A stretch of DNA of 64,000 nucleotides from Brasilonema sp. CT11 (GCF_017982655.1 NZ_JABXYX010000003.1:80042-144041); one strand, 5' to 3'; counted from the stretch's first letter, positions 16,355-25,519 are shown. The notes: generated by a model from the sequence alone, not told the origin. Program-made: numbers and translations.

Positions 16355-17137
16355 TCAAGCCTGCATCAAGACATGCTCTGATGCTTGAAGATGAGCGTCG
16401 GAATCTAACATGGTCAATATTTCCATTGATTCAATTTGTTGCTTCAACCAATGATCAAACAACTCTTGCTGAATTTGTTGACGCAGCTGGTCATCCAAGA
16501 TAGGTTGAACAATTTCTTCTACCCAAATCAAATAAACTCCCTTGGAGGTTGATATTGGCTTGATAACAGACGGCGGAGCGGCAGCAAATACAGCGGCTGC
16601 AATCTCTGGTCGAAAATCTGTACGACGTCGTATTCCTTGATATCCTCCAGCACGTCGAAGTTCAGGCTGTTGAATATATTCACGAGCAATTTCTTGGAAA
16701 GTAATTTCGCCTGACTGTAAAGAATAAAACAGTTCTAGAGCTAAATCTCTGTCATCCAAGATGACTTCATAGGTGACAGCAGCAACGTAATTGAGTTGGT
16801 TTTCATAAAAGAACCGTTCCACCTGCGTAGCAAACAGGTGATTAGCTAACTTAGTAGCAAGTACGTTGTTATGAATCAATTCTTCAAACTCAGCCAGACA
16901 GAGATGATGTTTTTTTAGCCAGTCCCAAGTGTCTTGAGCTTTGACAAGTTTTTTCGCAAAGCGTAATTTATCTCCTTCCTGTTGAAGTTCTTCTTCCGAG
17001 ACTTGAATCCCTGCCTGTTGAGCCGCCGATGCAATAATTTTTTGGCTTGCTACAGCATAAACAACATCAGGGATTTGGCAAGAAAGTTTCAGACTACGAA
17101 TCAAGTCTGCACCGCAAATGATCAAACGTTTTGACAC
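16355..17137 (-). CDS. Parvulin-type peptidyl-prolyl isomerase (SurA-like, no signal peptide)
   Basis: The product is 260 residues from a GTG at 17137 with AGGAGA upstream. The N-terminal half is helical, like the SurA chaperone part; the C-terminal half holds the rotamase domain, with LFYSLQSGEITFQEIAREY, RRAGGYQGIRRR and VIKPISTSKGVYLIWVEEI. There is no export signal, so it acts in the cytoplasm. Such isomerases recur beside HlyD and ABC exporters in cyanobacterial bacteriocin-type clusters, where they may keep the substrate export-competent. It is between hlyD and the three leader peptides on the same strand. Confidence 0.85.
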   Translation of the reverse strand: MSKRLIICGADLIRSLKLSCQIPDVVYAVASQKIIASAAQQAGIQVSEEELQQEGDKLRFAKKLVKAQDTWDWLKKHHLCLAEFEELIHNNVLATKLANHLFATQVERFFYENQLNYVAAVTYEVILDDRDLALELFYSLQSGEITFQEIAREYIQQPELRRAGGYQGIRRRTDFRPEIAAAVFAAAPPSVIKPISTSKGVYLIWVEEIVQPILDDQLRQQIQQELFDHWLKQQIESMEILTMLDSDAHLQASEHVLMQA

Positions 17138-17415
17138 GACACGATTCTCCTAGGAATTTGAAATTTTGGCGTTGGAGAATGGAAGTATGAAATAGGGTAG
17201 TTCTGATTTGACCCCCTTGTTGATTTATCAGAGGTTGGCTGGAGATTTACGCAGCTTCTCAAGGAAATATACGTTTCTTTACATCATCCCCTAATTCAGC
17301 AACGCCAAAATTTGAGACTGGTAACGTTAAAACAGTTATCAGTTATCAGTTAGCACTTACCAGTATTTGTTCCGCATAACCCTGTTCACTGTTTACTGTT
17401 AAGGTTGACTTTTGA

Positions 17416-19005
17416 CTAAACCTCTAAACCACCTTTGTGCAATTTCTGAAATGGATCTAAGATAAAGTCGATGACACGTCGGCGGCGGATAACCACTTCA
17501 GCCGTTGCAGTCTGTCCAGGAGTGAGTTGAATACGTTTGTTGCCATTCTGGATATACTGCTTATCCAAAGTGATTTTTAACTCAAAATTTTCTACACTCC
17601 CTTGAGGTGTTTGGTTAACTTTGGAGTCTGGAGAAATCCAATTGACTTTTCCTGACACGATGCCATACTCCTGAAAAGGATAAGCATCAAACTTGGCTTT
17701 CACAGGCATACCCGCTTTTAAGAAGCCACTATGCTGATTAGGCATCACAGCCTTGAGTACTAAACCACGATTTAATTGTGCAATTTCAGCAACTCTCTGA
17801 CCTGGTTGTAGTACCGCTCCAGGCTTGGTAGTCGGGAATTCAAAGATCACACCATCAACGGGCGATCGCACCACTCGTTGCTGCAGTTGAATCTTGTAAG
17901 ATATCATCTGGCTTCCTGTTTGGGCAATTTCAGAGTGTAGGGAGTTGATTTGTGATTGCAGTTGTTTAAGTTCTTCTTCAGTTTTGAGTTGTGCAAGTTC
18001 ACCTGTATGAACCAGGCTTTGATAATTGCGTTGTTCTTCTTTGAAACGGAGTTCGGCTTGCTCGATTTGTGATCTCGCTTGCTGAATCGTCCTTTGATAA
18101 CTGCTTTGTTGCTCTTTTAAGCTGGACTGAGCTTGAGCAATATCAGACTGAGCTTGTACAAGGTGTTCGTAGTTTTCCTTTGCGGACTGTTGGATTTCCT
18201 CAAAACGCTCTTGTGGCATAACACCATCTTGATAGGCTTTTTTATAGCGTGGGACTTTTTCTTGAGAGGCTTGAAAACGAACTTCTGCTAATTTATAAGC
18301 TGCCTTAGTAGAATCAACAGCTTGCTGCACCTGGTCTACTTTCGCCAGTTTTTCCTCATTCTGTAAGTTATAGACGGCTTTGAGAGCATCTAAATTTTGT
18401 CGCGCCTGGTCCACTTGGGACTGCTTTGCTAAGAGTTGAGCTTGGTTTTGTTGTTGCTGAGTTTGCACAGAAAGCGTCAATTGATTTTTGACTACCTGTA
18501 AGCTTTCTCGGCGATTTTTTAGTCCGTCCAACTTTGTTTCAACCTGCTTGAATTCAGTTTTGAGAACCTGTGAGTCCAGTTCCAGTAAAACCTGACCTGA
18601 TTTTACGGTGTCGCCTTCTTTGACGTTGACAGCAGTCACACTTCCACCCACTGGACTATCTAATTTTTGGGTTGCACCTTTGGGTTCAAGACGTCCTCTA
18701 GCACTTTCTGTCTCATCCACCTTTGAGAAGATCGCCCAAGGTAAAACAGTAATTGCAAAGACTAATAACAAGTACAGCGAAGAACGTGTCCAGGCTCTAG
18801 GTAAAGCATCTAACAGTTCTTCTGTTCCGAAATACCAATTTTCTTGTGCTTGATCTATTGGTTCTGTTTGATCTGTTGACTCAATAGATTCGGATACTTC
18901 TTCCGAAGGAATGTAGCTTTTATGCTTATCCGACTCCAGTTTGGTAAGTGGAGGTGGATGATGACGAGGTGTATTTGCCATAGTTTTCGGCTTTAAGTTC
19001 GTCAA
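17416..19005 (-). CDS. HlyD-family membrane fusion (periplasmic adaptor) protein
   Basis: The product is 529 residues. A cytoplasmic N-terminus (about 75 residues) precedes one membrane helix (LYLLLVFAITVLPWAIFSKV). It is followed by a lipoyl/barrel half (SPVGGSVTAVNVKEGDTVKS), a long coiled coil (about 150-370) rich in Gln, and the second lipoyl half (VRSPVDGVIFEFPTTKPGAV). It ends in VIRRRRVIDFILDPFQKLHK. It should link an inner-membrane ABC transporter to the outer-membrane channel for type I export of the peptides downstream. No ABC gene is next to it. Confidence 0.92.
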   Translation of the reverse strand: MTNLKPKTMANTPRHHPPPLTKLESDKHKSYIPSEEVSESIESTDQTEPIDQAQENWYFGTEELLDALPRAWTRSSLYLLLVFAITVLPWAIFSKVDETESARGRLEPKGATQKLDSPVGGSVTAVNVKEGDTVKSGQVLLELDSQVLKTEFKQVETKLDGLKNRRESLQVVKNQLTLSVQTQQQQNQAQLLAKQSQVDQARQNLDALKAVYNLQNEEKLAKVDQVQQAVDSTKAAYKLAEVRFQASQEKVPRYKKAYQDGVMPQERFEEIQQSAKENYEHLVQAQSDIAQAQSSLKEQQSSYQRTIQQARSQIEQAELRFKEEQRNYQSLVHTGELAQLKTEEELKQLQSQINSLHSEIAQTGSQMISYKIQLQQRVVRSPVDGVIFEFPTTKPGAVLQPGQRVAEIAQLNRGLVLKAVMPNQHSGFLKAGMPVKAKFDAYPFQEYGIVSGKVNWISPDSKVNQTPQGSVENFELKITLDKQYIQNGNKRIQLTPGQTATAEVVIRRRRVIDFILDPFQKLHKGGLEV

Positions 19006-19927
19006 ATCAATGTTGTGGAAACAAGTTGGCTTCTGGTTTGCAGAAGCCTGTATGTATGGTTGTGGTTAAGTTCTTGGCGCTATCTACACAGTCTGAGTTT
19101 GCCACGAAGAACTATATATATTGATATGCTGCAATAGTGTCTGTTGTTTAACAAAAACACTTTGTGAATACTGGTTCCAGGATTTATGCCTGTGCAAGAC
19201 ACCCGAATTTTAGTTTTTATTATAAAATATCTTACCCCAAAGCTGGGGCTATTTGTTGACACAGCTGCTAGTGCGAAAATTCTGATGACATTTCCTTTCC
19301 TCCGCCACAAAAATCAGTCTTTTGTCTGAACTAGTGGTTCACAATTACGAACTTTGGCGTGTTGCTTGCAGAAAAAATCTTAATTATCAGCTTTGGTTCA
19401 AAGCAGGGTGTTCTCCGGACTCAGCTTCTGTGTGCTTGCATTGCTTACCTAAATCTGGTAATTTTAGGTTGGTCGAGAGTAGACTCTGGTTGAATCACTC
19501 GTTGCTCATCCCAATATATGTGCTTAGAAAATCTATTATCTAAGCTTGCCAGAGCTTGCCGTTGAATTGTCCGGTGTAATATAGCATTTTTAGCTGCACC
19601 CTATTGTTTTCAATTTTACAAAAAGAAAAATAATTTTAAAAAGAAAATTCTGGAAAATTCTCAGAACAACTTTTATCTTAAGAAAAAAATATAATACTTC
19701 ATTAAAAAACCACAACTTATTCAGTTTAATCAGGCTTTGACTCTAGATAGGCTGCATGTAACAAAAGCTCCTTCCTGGGAGGGAGTCATAGTTACTATTA
19801 CTATCATATAGTGTCGTTACTGTTACGAATGAAATCTCAGTAAAATTCTAACACCTAAGGATTTGATTAAGTAACAGACGAAACAATAAACTGTTTTAAG
19901 TCTGGTATTTGAGCAAGGAATAATGTT
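19006..19927. other. 922-bp intergenic stretch without a supported gene
   Basis: Short open frames of 73-76 codons occur on both strands, but they have weak starts and no protein-like composition. There is a small hairpin in the 5' region of hlyD (GGCTTCT 19028, AGAAGCC 19042). The part 19600-19730 is very AT-rich and should hold promoters. This is where the missing ABC transporter of the export cluster would be expected; nothing resembling it is seen. Confidence 0.6.
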
Positions 19928-20131
19928 ATGGGTTTAGAAAACCGAATCAAAGCAACAGCTAAGAACATTGAGGGCAATATTCAAGAAGTTGTAGGTGACA
20001 TAACTGGCAATACACAAAACCAAGTGGAGGGGAAAGCTAAGCAAGCTGAGGCGCACGTTCGTCACGTGGTTGAAAACGTGAAAGATAAACTTGAACAAAT
20101 GAAAAATACACTCAGCAAAGGGTTTGAATAA
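19928..20131 (+). CDS. CsbD-like stress protein
   Basis: The product is 67 residues, nearly all charged and helical: MGLENRIKATAKNIEGNIQE, then GDITGNTQNQVEGKAKQAEA. This matches the CsbD family of small, general-stress-induced proteins, whose molecular function is unknown. A GAGCAAGGAA site precedes the ATG. The downstream perfect palindrome at 20204 probably ends the transcript. The stress theme fits the PRC-barrel protein next door. Confidence 0.9.
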   Translation: MGLENRIKATAKNIEGNIQEVVGDITGNTQNQVEGKAKQAEAHVRHVVENVKDKLEQMKNTLSKGFE

Positions 20132-20203
20132 TTAAAATACTCAGGCTAAAACAGTAGAGTCTAAGAGTGTTCCAGCCATAATCTATTGCTGTTATAAAAT
20201 ACA

Positions 20204-20235
20204 CTCTCACCAACACATGCATGTGTTGGTGAGAG
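20204..20235. terminator. Perfect 32-bp palindrome after csbD
   Basis: CTCTCACCAACACATG meets its exact complement CATGTGTTGGTGAGAG with no spacer. A T-rich stretch follows 15 bases later. It can form a cruciform or a terminator, although a stem without loop bases must open a few pairs. Confidence 0.75.
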
Positions 20236-20369
20236 ATATTGTGGTTGATTTTTTATACAGGCCATTCGATGCTTTGAATCGGTTGAATTGGAGTTGTCAT
20301 AACTCACTGAGTTTTTCTTACGTGGATAGTTATTTTGTGATCTGAATTTTGGAGCAAAGGAGCCATGTC

Positions 20370-20597
20370 ATGCCAAGACTAGTGGGTCGGCGTTCTAACG
20401 CTAGTTTATACGTCCTATCTGTTTTTATTGTTGCGATCGCAATAGTAGGAGTACTTCAGTACTCTGGTGTCATTAATATTCAGAACTTGGTTGAGCAGAC
20501 GAAAGTCAGGTTTCACAAGAGTAGCCTGCCGAATACGTTTGGTATTGCTAATTTACATGATAAACAAATAAGTGCCAAGAGGTTTGAAGATGCGTAA
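20370..20597 (+). CDS. Small single-helix membrane protein coupled to the PRC-barrel gene
   Basis: I start at the ATG at 20370, preceded by AAAGGAG; a TTG 21 bases earlier is in frame. The 75-residue product has a basic start (MPRLVGRRSNAS), one membrane helix (LYVLSVFIVAIAIVGVLQY) and a soluble tail. It is a type II or tail-out anchor of unknown function. Its last 8 bases overlap the ATG of the next gene, so the two are translationally coupled and may form a complex. Confidence 0.7.
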   Translation: MPRLVGRRSNASLYVLSVFIVAIAIVGVLQYSGVINIQNLVEQTKVRFHKSSLPNTFGIANLHDKQISAKRFEDA

Positions 20598-22422
20598 AGG
20601 AATCGATTTAATCGGTAAAGCCGTCATTACATACGACACCGGAGAACAAATTGAGCGGGTTCAAGATCTAATTTTCGATCAAGACAGCCATTCGCTTCTG
20701 GGACTAGTTGTGGATGAGGGAGGATTCTTTCGTGCTACCCGCGTCATTCCATTTTCCAGTATACAGGCAATTGGTCCGAATGCAGTCGTTGTACCATCCA
20801 AAAAGGCGATTGTGAAACTCAGGGCTGTGCCTGAAATCAGGGCGATAATGAAGCGCAATAACGTGCTTAAGACTACCCGGATTTTCACAGTCAATGGGCG
20901 CGACCTAGGTACTATGGTTGATCTTTACTTTGACGAGCAGACAGGCTCTGTTGAAGGCTACGAAGTATCTGGCGGTTTGTTTGCCGATGCCTACTCTGGT
21001 CGCTCGTTTGTTCCTGCTCCTCAAACCCTGAAAATCGGTGAAGATGTGGCATTCGTACCAGTAGAAACAGCCGAATCGATGCAGGAGCAAGTTGGCGGTA
21101 TTAAGGGGGCTGTTCAGGCTGCTGGTGATAGCTTGCAAGTCACGACTGCTATAGCTGGTCAGAAGCTTCAGGAAGCGACTCAGACTGCAACAGAAAAATT
21201 GCAAGAAACAACAGAGGCTGTTGGTAAGCGACTACAAGATGTTAATCAGGCAACTGTTAGCTCTATTACCAATGCGATTGTTGATCCGGCTGCACAGAAA
21301 GCCTTCGTGCTTGGTAAAGTTGCAGAACAAAATGTGGTTGCTGCGGATGGAACACTATTAGTTATGCAGGGACAGGGAGTTACCTTCTTGATTGCACATG
21401 AGGCTGAGCGCCTTGGTATGCTTGATCAACTCTACCGGGCAACAGGAGGCCCTGTTGTCGGGGAGTTAAACCGCAAGATACAACAGACAGCCAACACAAC
21501 CAGCGCACAATTCCAAGAAATTGTAGACACTACCAGTCAAAAGTTACAACAGGGTACTGGCGTTGCGAATGAAAAACTACGAGAAATGACTCGTACCGCC
21601 GCTGCTAAGTTAACAAATGCAGTGGTTGATCCAGAAGAGCAGAAGGCACTTATCATTGACAGAGTAGTTGAGTGCGATGTTATTGCACCAGATGGAACGT
21701 TGCTGATTGCTCAAGGTCAGTTAGTCACGTTAGAGATTGCTGATGAAGCTGAACGTCAAGGTGTGCTGGATCAACTGTTTCGCGCAGCAGGAGGTAGCTT
21801 ATCAACCGAGTTGAGCAACTTAACAAATAACTTCCTTGCAGGTCATGTGGTTGAACAAGCGTTAGGTCGGCGTGTACATCATATCGTTCAGACTAATGAA
21901 GCATTAGTCGTGGCTGCGCCGGGACAAATTGTCACGCCGGAAGTGATAAAACGGGCGCAGACTTATCAACTTGAGCAGGCTTTACTCAATGCTGTTGGTT
22001 TAACCTCAACTGAAGCCGCTTATGCCAATGCCAACAAAACATTTGCAGAGGCGAGTGATCTCGTCGTGGATGGTGTCATTCAAATACGGGACAATGCAAG
22101 TACTCTGTTAGTAGTGCTCAAAGAAAGGTTTGAATATTTACGTAAACATGCACTTCAAGTCCTAGAAGAACAACGGATCAAGCAAGCCTTGGGACGTCCA
22201 GTGAATCGAATTATCCTTGACCACAAGGATAACATCATTCTCAGTCCTGGTGATGTCATCACTCATCGTGCGATTGAACTTGCTCGTCAAGCTGATGTAC
22301 TTGATATCTTATTTAGTTCTGTATGGAAGACTCCTGAACTTCCAGCTACCGTACTATTGAACTCATCGCCAAAGGCTGAGGTCAAAACAATTCAAAATTC
22401 AAAATTCAAACTTCAAAATTAA
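20590..22422 (+). CDS. PRC-barrel protein with amphipathic-helix segments and four C-terminal repeats
   Basis: The product is 610 residues, counted from the ATG at 20590 that overlaps the previous stop. Two PRC-barrel domains come first (residues 1-75, [20 protein letters not shown], and about 90-165, [16 protein letters not shown]). A helical, LEA-like segment follows ([20 protein letters not shown]). Then come four copies of a module of about 45 residues, the first two with [17 protein letters not shown] and [17 protein letters not shown], the last two more diverged ([24 protein letters not shown]). PRC-barrels bind partners or pigments; no enzyme motif is visible. Confidence 0.85.
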   Translation: MRKGIDLIGKAVITYDTGEQIERVQDLIFDQDSHSLLGLVVDEGGFFRATRVIPFSSIQAIGPNAVVVPSKKAIVKLRAVPEIRAIMKRNNVLKTTRIFTVNGRDLGTMVDLYFDEQTGSVEGYEVSGGLFADAYSGRSFVPAPQTLKIGEDVAFVPVETAESMQEQVGGIKGAVQAAGDSLQVTTAIAGQKLQEATQTATEKLQETTEAVGKRLQDVNQATVSSITNAIVDPAAQKAFVLGKVAEQNVVAADGTLLVMQGQGVTFLIAHEAERLGMLDQLYRATGGPVVGELNRKIQQTANTTSAQFQEIVDTTSQKLQQGTGVANEKLREMTRTAAAKLTNAVVDPEEQKALIIDRVVECDVIAPDGTLLIAQGQLVTLEIADEAERQGVLDQLFRAAGGSLSTELSNLTNNFLAGHVVEQALGRRVHHIVQTNEALVVAAPGQIVTPEVIKRAQTYQLEQALLNAVGLTSTEAAYANANKTFAEASDLVVDGVIQIRDNASTLLVVLKERFEYLRKHALQVLEEQRIKQALGRPVNRIILDHKDNIILSPGDVITHRAIELARQADVLDILFSSVWKTPELPATVLLNSSPKAEVKTIQNSKFKLQN

Positions 22423-22430
22423 GAATCCGC

Positions 22431-22592
22431 ATCGATTGGAGTTTAGACTAAATTCTATTTCTTAGGCTACAACCCTTGTATAGCAAGCATTTTAGATATC
22501 GGAATCATAAAACGGTTATAAATTGGGAAAGGCAGTCTGGATATGAGTTTAGCGGTTTTAGAGCCAAAATTAGTCTAAACTCCAACATCGAT
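22431..22592. repeat. Inverted repeat pair downstream of the PRC-barrel gene
   Basis: ATCGATTGGAGTTTAGACTAA at 22431-22451 is inverted as TTAGTCTAAACTCC-AACATCGAT at 22570-22592, with 118 bp between. This has the form of a small element with long ends. Near the gene's stop there is also a short direct repeat (ATTCAAAATTCAAAATTCAA). Confidence 0.6.
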
Positions 22593-22612
22593 TTGGGGGC
22601 TTGAAACATTCA

Positions 22613-22645
22613 GTAGGGTGGGCATAATGCCCACCCTACACTTTT
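22613..22645 (+). terminator. Rho-independent terminator
   Basis: GTAGGGTGGGCA (22613-22624) and TGCCCACCCTAC (22628-22639) make a perfect 12-bp stem with a TAA loop, followed by ACTTTTATTTA. It separates the PRC-barrel gene from the convergent gene at 22648. Confidence 0.85.
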
Positions 22646-22647
22646 AT

Positions 22648-23451
22648 TTAATTTTTAAGCCTTCCGTTGATTTTGGGATCTAATACCAGTTGTGAACCGG
22701 ATTCGTTGAGATGGTATGTCCAAGATTGTCTGCCAACTCGGATAACAACTTCCCAGCCTTTAATGGGGTTATATTCTTTGGTGCAAATTTCGCCAAATTT
22801 GAATTCGCAGGGATTACCAAAGGTTTTGGGTGTGGCTTTGCTAACTTTTAGGTTAGAAGTTGGTATTCTCGAACGCTTGGAGGCATCCCGTAAAATTCTA
22901 TCTTCGATTTCTTTTGGGAGTGCACTTGATTGTGATGTAATCACTTTTGGATCTAATACCAGTTGTGAGTCGGATTCGTTAACGTGGTAAGTCCAAGAAT
23001 TATCTCCCACGCGAACAACCACTTCCCAACCTTTTATAGGGTTGAATTCCCTGGTACACACTTCTCCAAATTTGAAGATGCAAGGATTGCTGAAGGTTTT
23101 TGCTGTAGCTTCGGTAATTTGTAATTCACGAATTGGTACGCCGGAACGTTTGGATGCATCCTGCAGAATTCGATTTTCTATCCGTTTTGGCAGATCGTTT
23201 GAGTTCTGGTTTGTGGTTTGGGATATTTGAATGGTACTGTAGCTTGAGTTCTGGTTTGTAGTTTGGGATATTTGAACGCTGCTATAACTGCTCTGTATCT
23301 GCTCGTCTTCCCCAGAAGCAGCAGCAGGATAGTTTCCAACCACTCCGAGTCCACTTGAGAACAGACTCGTTAAGGTTAAAGTCAACAAAATTCCTTTGGG
23401 GGACTTGAGAGTTTTGCTAAGTGCAGGATATAGTTTGTTTATATATTTCAT
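22648..23451 (-). CDS. Secreted protein with two tandem copies of a Cys-pair domain
   Basis: I start at the ATG at 23451 (AAGGTG upstream); an in-frame TTG is 24 bases earlier. The 267 residues begin with a signal peptide, then a low-complexity part with two copies of SSYSxxQISQTTNQNS. Two domains of about 75 residues follow, nearly identical in pattern: RILxDASKRSxxPxxxL, NPCxFKFGExCTxE(Y/F)NPIKG, WEVVxRVGxxSWTYHxNESx, SQLVLDPK. Each has one Cys pair. The domain is widespread in cyanobacterial exported proteins, but I know no function for it. The duplication must be recent in evolutionary terms because the copies remain close. Confidence 0.82.
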   Translation of the reverse strand: MKYINKLYPALSKTLKSPKGILLTLTLTSLFSSGLGVVGNYPAAASGEDEQIQSSYSSVQISQTTNQNSSYSTIQISQTTNQNSNDLPKRIENRILQDASKRSGVPIRELQITEATAKTFSNPCIFKFGEVCTREFNPIKGWEVVVRVGDNSWTYHVNESDSQLVLDPKVITSQSSALPKEIEDRILRDASKRSRIPTSNLKVSKATPKTFGNPCEFKFGEICTKEYNPIKGWEVVIRVGRQSWTYHLNESGSQLVLDPKINGRLKN

Positions 23452-23991
23452 AGAACACCTTGAAGATTGAATCAATCAAATCGCGACTGAGGCTAATGCC
23501 CCAAGCGCGGTTTTTGTCTGTTTTGCTTTCGCTCTATAATCACAGACTACAAACTCAAGTTTCAAAGTTTCGGCTTATGTGCCGGATTAGCAACTGGTTG
23601 TCATCAAATTCCCTATGAACTTGGGCTAAATTTTTATCCGAACCGTATTAAGACAGTAGCCACAAAAGTCGGTTTGTCTAGGAAGCAATTGTGCTGTACC
23701 GAACCGAAGTCTCTGCCGCATTCTTTTTTATACTGTATAATTTATAACAAAATACATGCAAATAAAGTTTTGTATTATGGAAGACAAATGATAAAAATTA
23801 TCTATTCTTATAGTGGTACAACTAGATATAAGAAAATCGTCGCTATGGCGACATTTTCCTAGTAAAATACCAGTTAAGCTACCAGTTAAGCTTAAAATTA
23901 CTGGTGTATGGGCTTAAAAGTATTAGTATTATCTATATTAGTTGGTAATAACTTGCATTTGTTCTTAAGTTCAGTTACATTCAAGATCAAT
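23452..23991. promoter_or_regulatory. Upstream region of the peptide-JmjC operon
   Basis: No gene is supported here. It holds an AT-rich part (23720-23990) and a 13-bp direct repeat, TACCAGTTAAGCT, twice in a row at about 23868-23892. The operon promoter should be in this stretch, and the direct repeat is a possible operator. Confidence 0.4.
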
Positions 23992-24037
23992 ACCAAGTTT
24001 AAGTTCTTGATCTTTTCATCAAGAACTTAAACTTGGT
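23992..24037 (+). promoter_or_regulatory. Perfect 20-bp hairpin in the leader of the peptide gene
   Basis: ACCAAGTTTAAGTTCTTGAT (23992-24011) and ATCAAGAACTTAAACTTGGT (24018-24037) pair perfectly around the loop CTTTTC. No T-run follows on either strand, so this is not a standard terminator. It ends 32 bases before the ATG of the 57-residue peptide gene. It could stabilise the transcript, bind a protein as DNA, or regulate translation. Confidence 0.75.
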
Positions 24038-24069
24038 GAATACCTGAGTAAGACATTCGGAGAGGAAAC

Positions 24070-24243
24070 ATGTTAAATCAATTTGAAAAAAATGCTCAAA
24101 AGCATTTCCGTTCCAGCAAAATTCAAGTTGAAATCAAAGAATTGGCTCAGCCACTCAGTAAAAATACTACCGCTCAGTTAAATACTGATGCTGATGGCAG
24201 TGACTTAAATACTGATGCTGATGGAAGTGATTTGAGCAGCTAA
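24070..24243 (+). CDS. 57-residue precursor-like peptide with two LNTDADGSD repeats
   Basis: The ATG is preceded by GGAGAGGAAAC, an excellent ribosome site. The N-terminal 36 residues are polar and helical with KIQVEIKELAQPLS; the C-terminus is two exact copies of LNTDADGSD followed by LSS. The repeat is also present as 27-bp direct repeats differing only at two third-codon positions. DxDG resembles a calcium-binding loop. The form (leader-like N-terminus, short repeated acidic core, next to an oxygenase gene) is that of a ribosomally made, modified peptide. The Asp residues are plausible hydroxylation sites, which is an inference. I do not recognise the family; it is not a microviridin or a GG-leader peptide. 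Confidence 0.75.
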   Translation: MLNQFEKNAQKHFRSSKIQVEIKELAQPLSKNTTAQLNTDADGSDLNTDADGSDLSS

Positions 24244-24278
24244 TAGTTGCTAATTATCCCATTACATTTAAACGCTAA

Positions 24279-24306
24279 GGAGTAGGTGCAATCATACCCC
24301 TACTCC
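24279..24306 (+). terminator. Attenuator-like hairpin between peptide and JmjC genes
   Basis: GGAGTAGG (24279-24286) pairs with CCTACTCC (24299-24306), followed by AATTTATAATTGGTTTTC and further on ATTTTTTT. A partial terminator here would give more peptide than enzyme, a layout often seen in peptide-modification operons. Confidence 0.6.
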
Positions 24307-24367
24307 AATTTATAATTGGTTTTCATTATTTTTTTGTAAATTTATTGAGAAAGATTATAAATTAATC

Positions 24368-25519
24368 ATGTTTAGAGATATACTAAAGCCATATACTGTT
24401 GAAGAGTTTTTCAAAAAGAATTGGACAAGCGAAGCAGTGTTTATCTCTAGTGGAGACCAAACGAAATTTGCTAACTTGTTTTCTTGGGAAAAACTCACAT
24501 ATCTTTTGAACTTTCATCAGTTCAAATACCCTGACCTCCGTTTAGCATTAGATGAAAAAGTCTTGGATGAAAGTGCAAATGCTAATATCATCCAGCGATG
24601 CCAAGAAGGTGCAACTCTAATCCTCAACGGAGTACATAAGCTAATTCCAGAACTGGGTACTTTCGCCTCGCAAATCAAATATGATTTGGGGTGTGGCGTA
24701 CAAGTAAACGCCTATTGTTCCTGGCCCAACAGACAGGGTTTTTCTTCACACTATGACACCCATGAAGTCTTTATATTACAAATAGATGGTACAAAGCAAT
24801 GGTATGTATTTCGTGACACTATAAAGTATCCTTTAGCGGAACAGAAATCATCTTCTTTCTCGCCTCCAGAAGAAGAAGCTTATTTAATTTGCACTCTTAA
24901 ACCGGGAGATGTTCTTTATATTCCTCGCGGTCATTGGCACTATGCAGTTGCTGTTGATCAACCATCACTGCATTTGACTTTAGGGGTGCATTGCAAAACA
25001 GGTGTTGATTTTCTGGAATGGTTAGTGAACGAACTGCGTCAGCAGGAAGAGTGGCGCAAAAGTCTGCCATTACGTGTAGAGACAGCGCCTGCACAGAGCT
25101 ATGTAGATAGCTTAATTGAAAAATTAAGTAAACATATTGCTCATAACAATCTTTCTGATGATTATATCAGTTATATCGAAAGCTTCGACAAAGCGATCGC
25201 TCGCTACTCTTTACCTTATCAAGCTGGATTTAATATCTTTGAACAAGGGACACAAACCAAGTTCAAAAGCGCCAAGTTTCAGCGATTTAGAATTACCGAA
25301 CTGCCAGATGGCAGTGGCTACAAAATTGTTGTAGCTGGAAAAGAAGTATCTCTAAAAGGGGTACCTCTCTCTCTTGTGGATAATTTATTCACGGGAGAAA
25401 TATTTACAGGGAATGATGTGCTCAATTGGTTACCAGATTATGATTGGGAAATTGATATTGTTCCTCTTTTATCTAGCCTGGTCACTGAAGGCATCATTTT
25501 TGTTCATACCTCTACGTAA
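24368..25519 (+). CDS. JmjC/cupin-type Fe(II)/2-oxoglutarate oxygenase, candidate peptide hydroxylase
   Basis: The product is 383 residues and looks like the ribosomal-oxygenase branch of JmjC proteins (YcfD/ROX type, Cupin_4). The iron triad is intact: H128 and D130 in SSHYDTHEVFILQIDG and H191 in LYIPRGHWHYAVA, preceded by LKPGD. SLHLTLGVH is the usual strand after the third ligand. The C-terminal third (about 250-383) should be the dimerisation and winged-helix parts. Members of this family hydroxylate Arg, His, Asp or Asn in proteins. It is 124 bp after the acidic peptide gene, so that peptide is the likely substrate, although a housekeeping role such as ribosomal protein hydroxylation cannot be excluded. 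Confidence 0.87.
   Translation: MFRDILKPYTVEEFFKKNWTSEAVFISSGDQTKFANLFSWEKLTYLLNFHQFKYPDLRLALDEKVLDESANANIIQRCQEGATLILNGVHKLIPELGTFASQIKYDLGCGVQVNAYCSWPNRQGFSSHYDTHEVFILQIDGTKQWYVFRDTIKYPLAEQKSSSFSPPEEEAYLICTLKPGDVLYIPRGHWHYAVAVDQPSLHLTLGVHCKTGVDFLEWLVNELRQQEEWRKSLPLRVETAPAQSYVDSLIEKLSKHIAHNNLSDDYISYIESFDKAIARYSLPYQAGFNIFEQGTQTKFKSAKFQRFRITELPDGSGYKIVVAGKEVSLKGVPLSLVDNLFTGEIFTGNDVLNWLPDYDWEIDIVPLLSSLVTEGIIFVHTST

Noticed and set aside
19322..19543. 73-codon frame between hlyD and csbD
   Set aside because: It starts with TTG without ribosome site and has a composition unlike a real protein; it is probably chance.
23674..23862. 62-codon frame upstream of the peptide-JmjC operon
   Set aside because: It lies in AT-rich DNA, has no ribosome site, and its composition is typical of translated non-coding DNA.
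24070..24243. Microviridin or graspetide precursor
   Set aside because: There is no TxKxPSD-type core and no ATP-grasp gene nearby, so the acidic repeats alone do not support this class.
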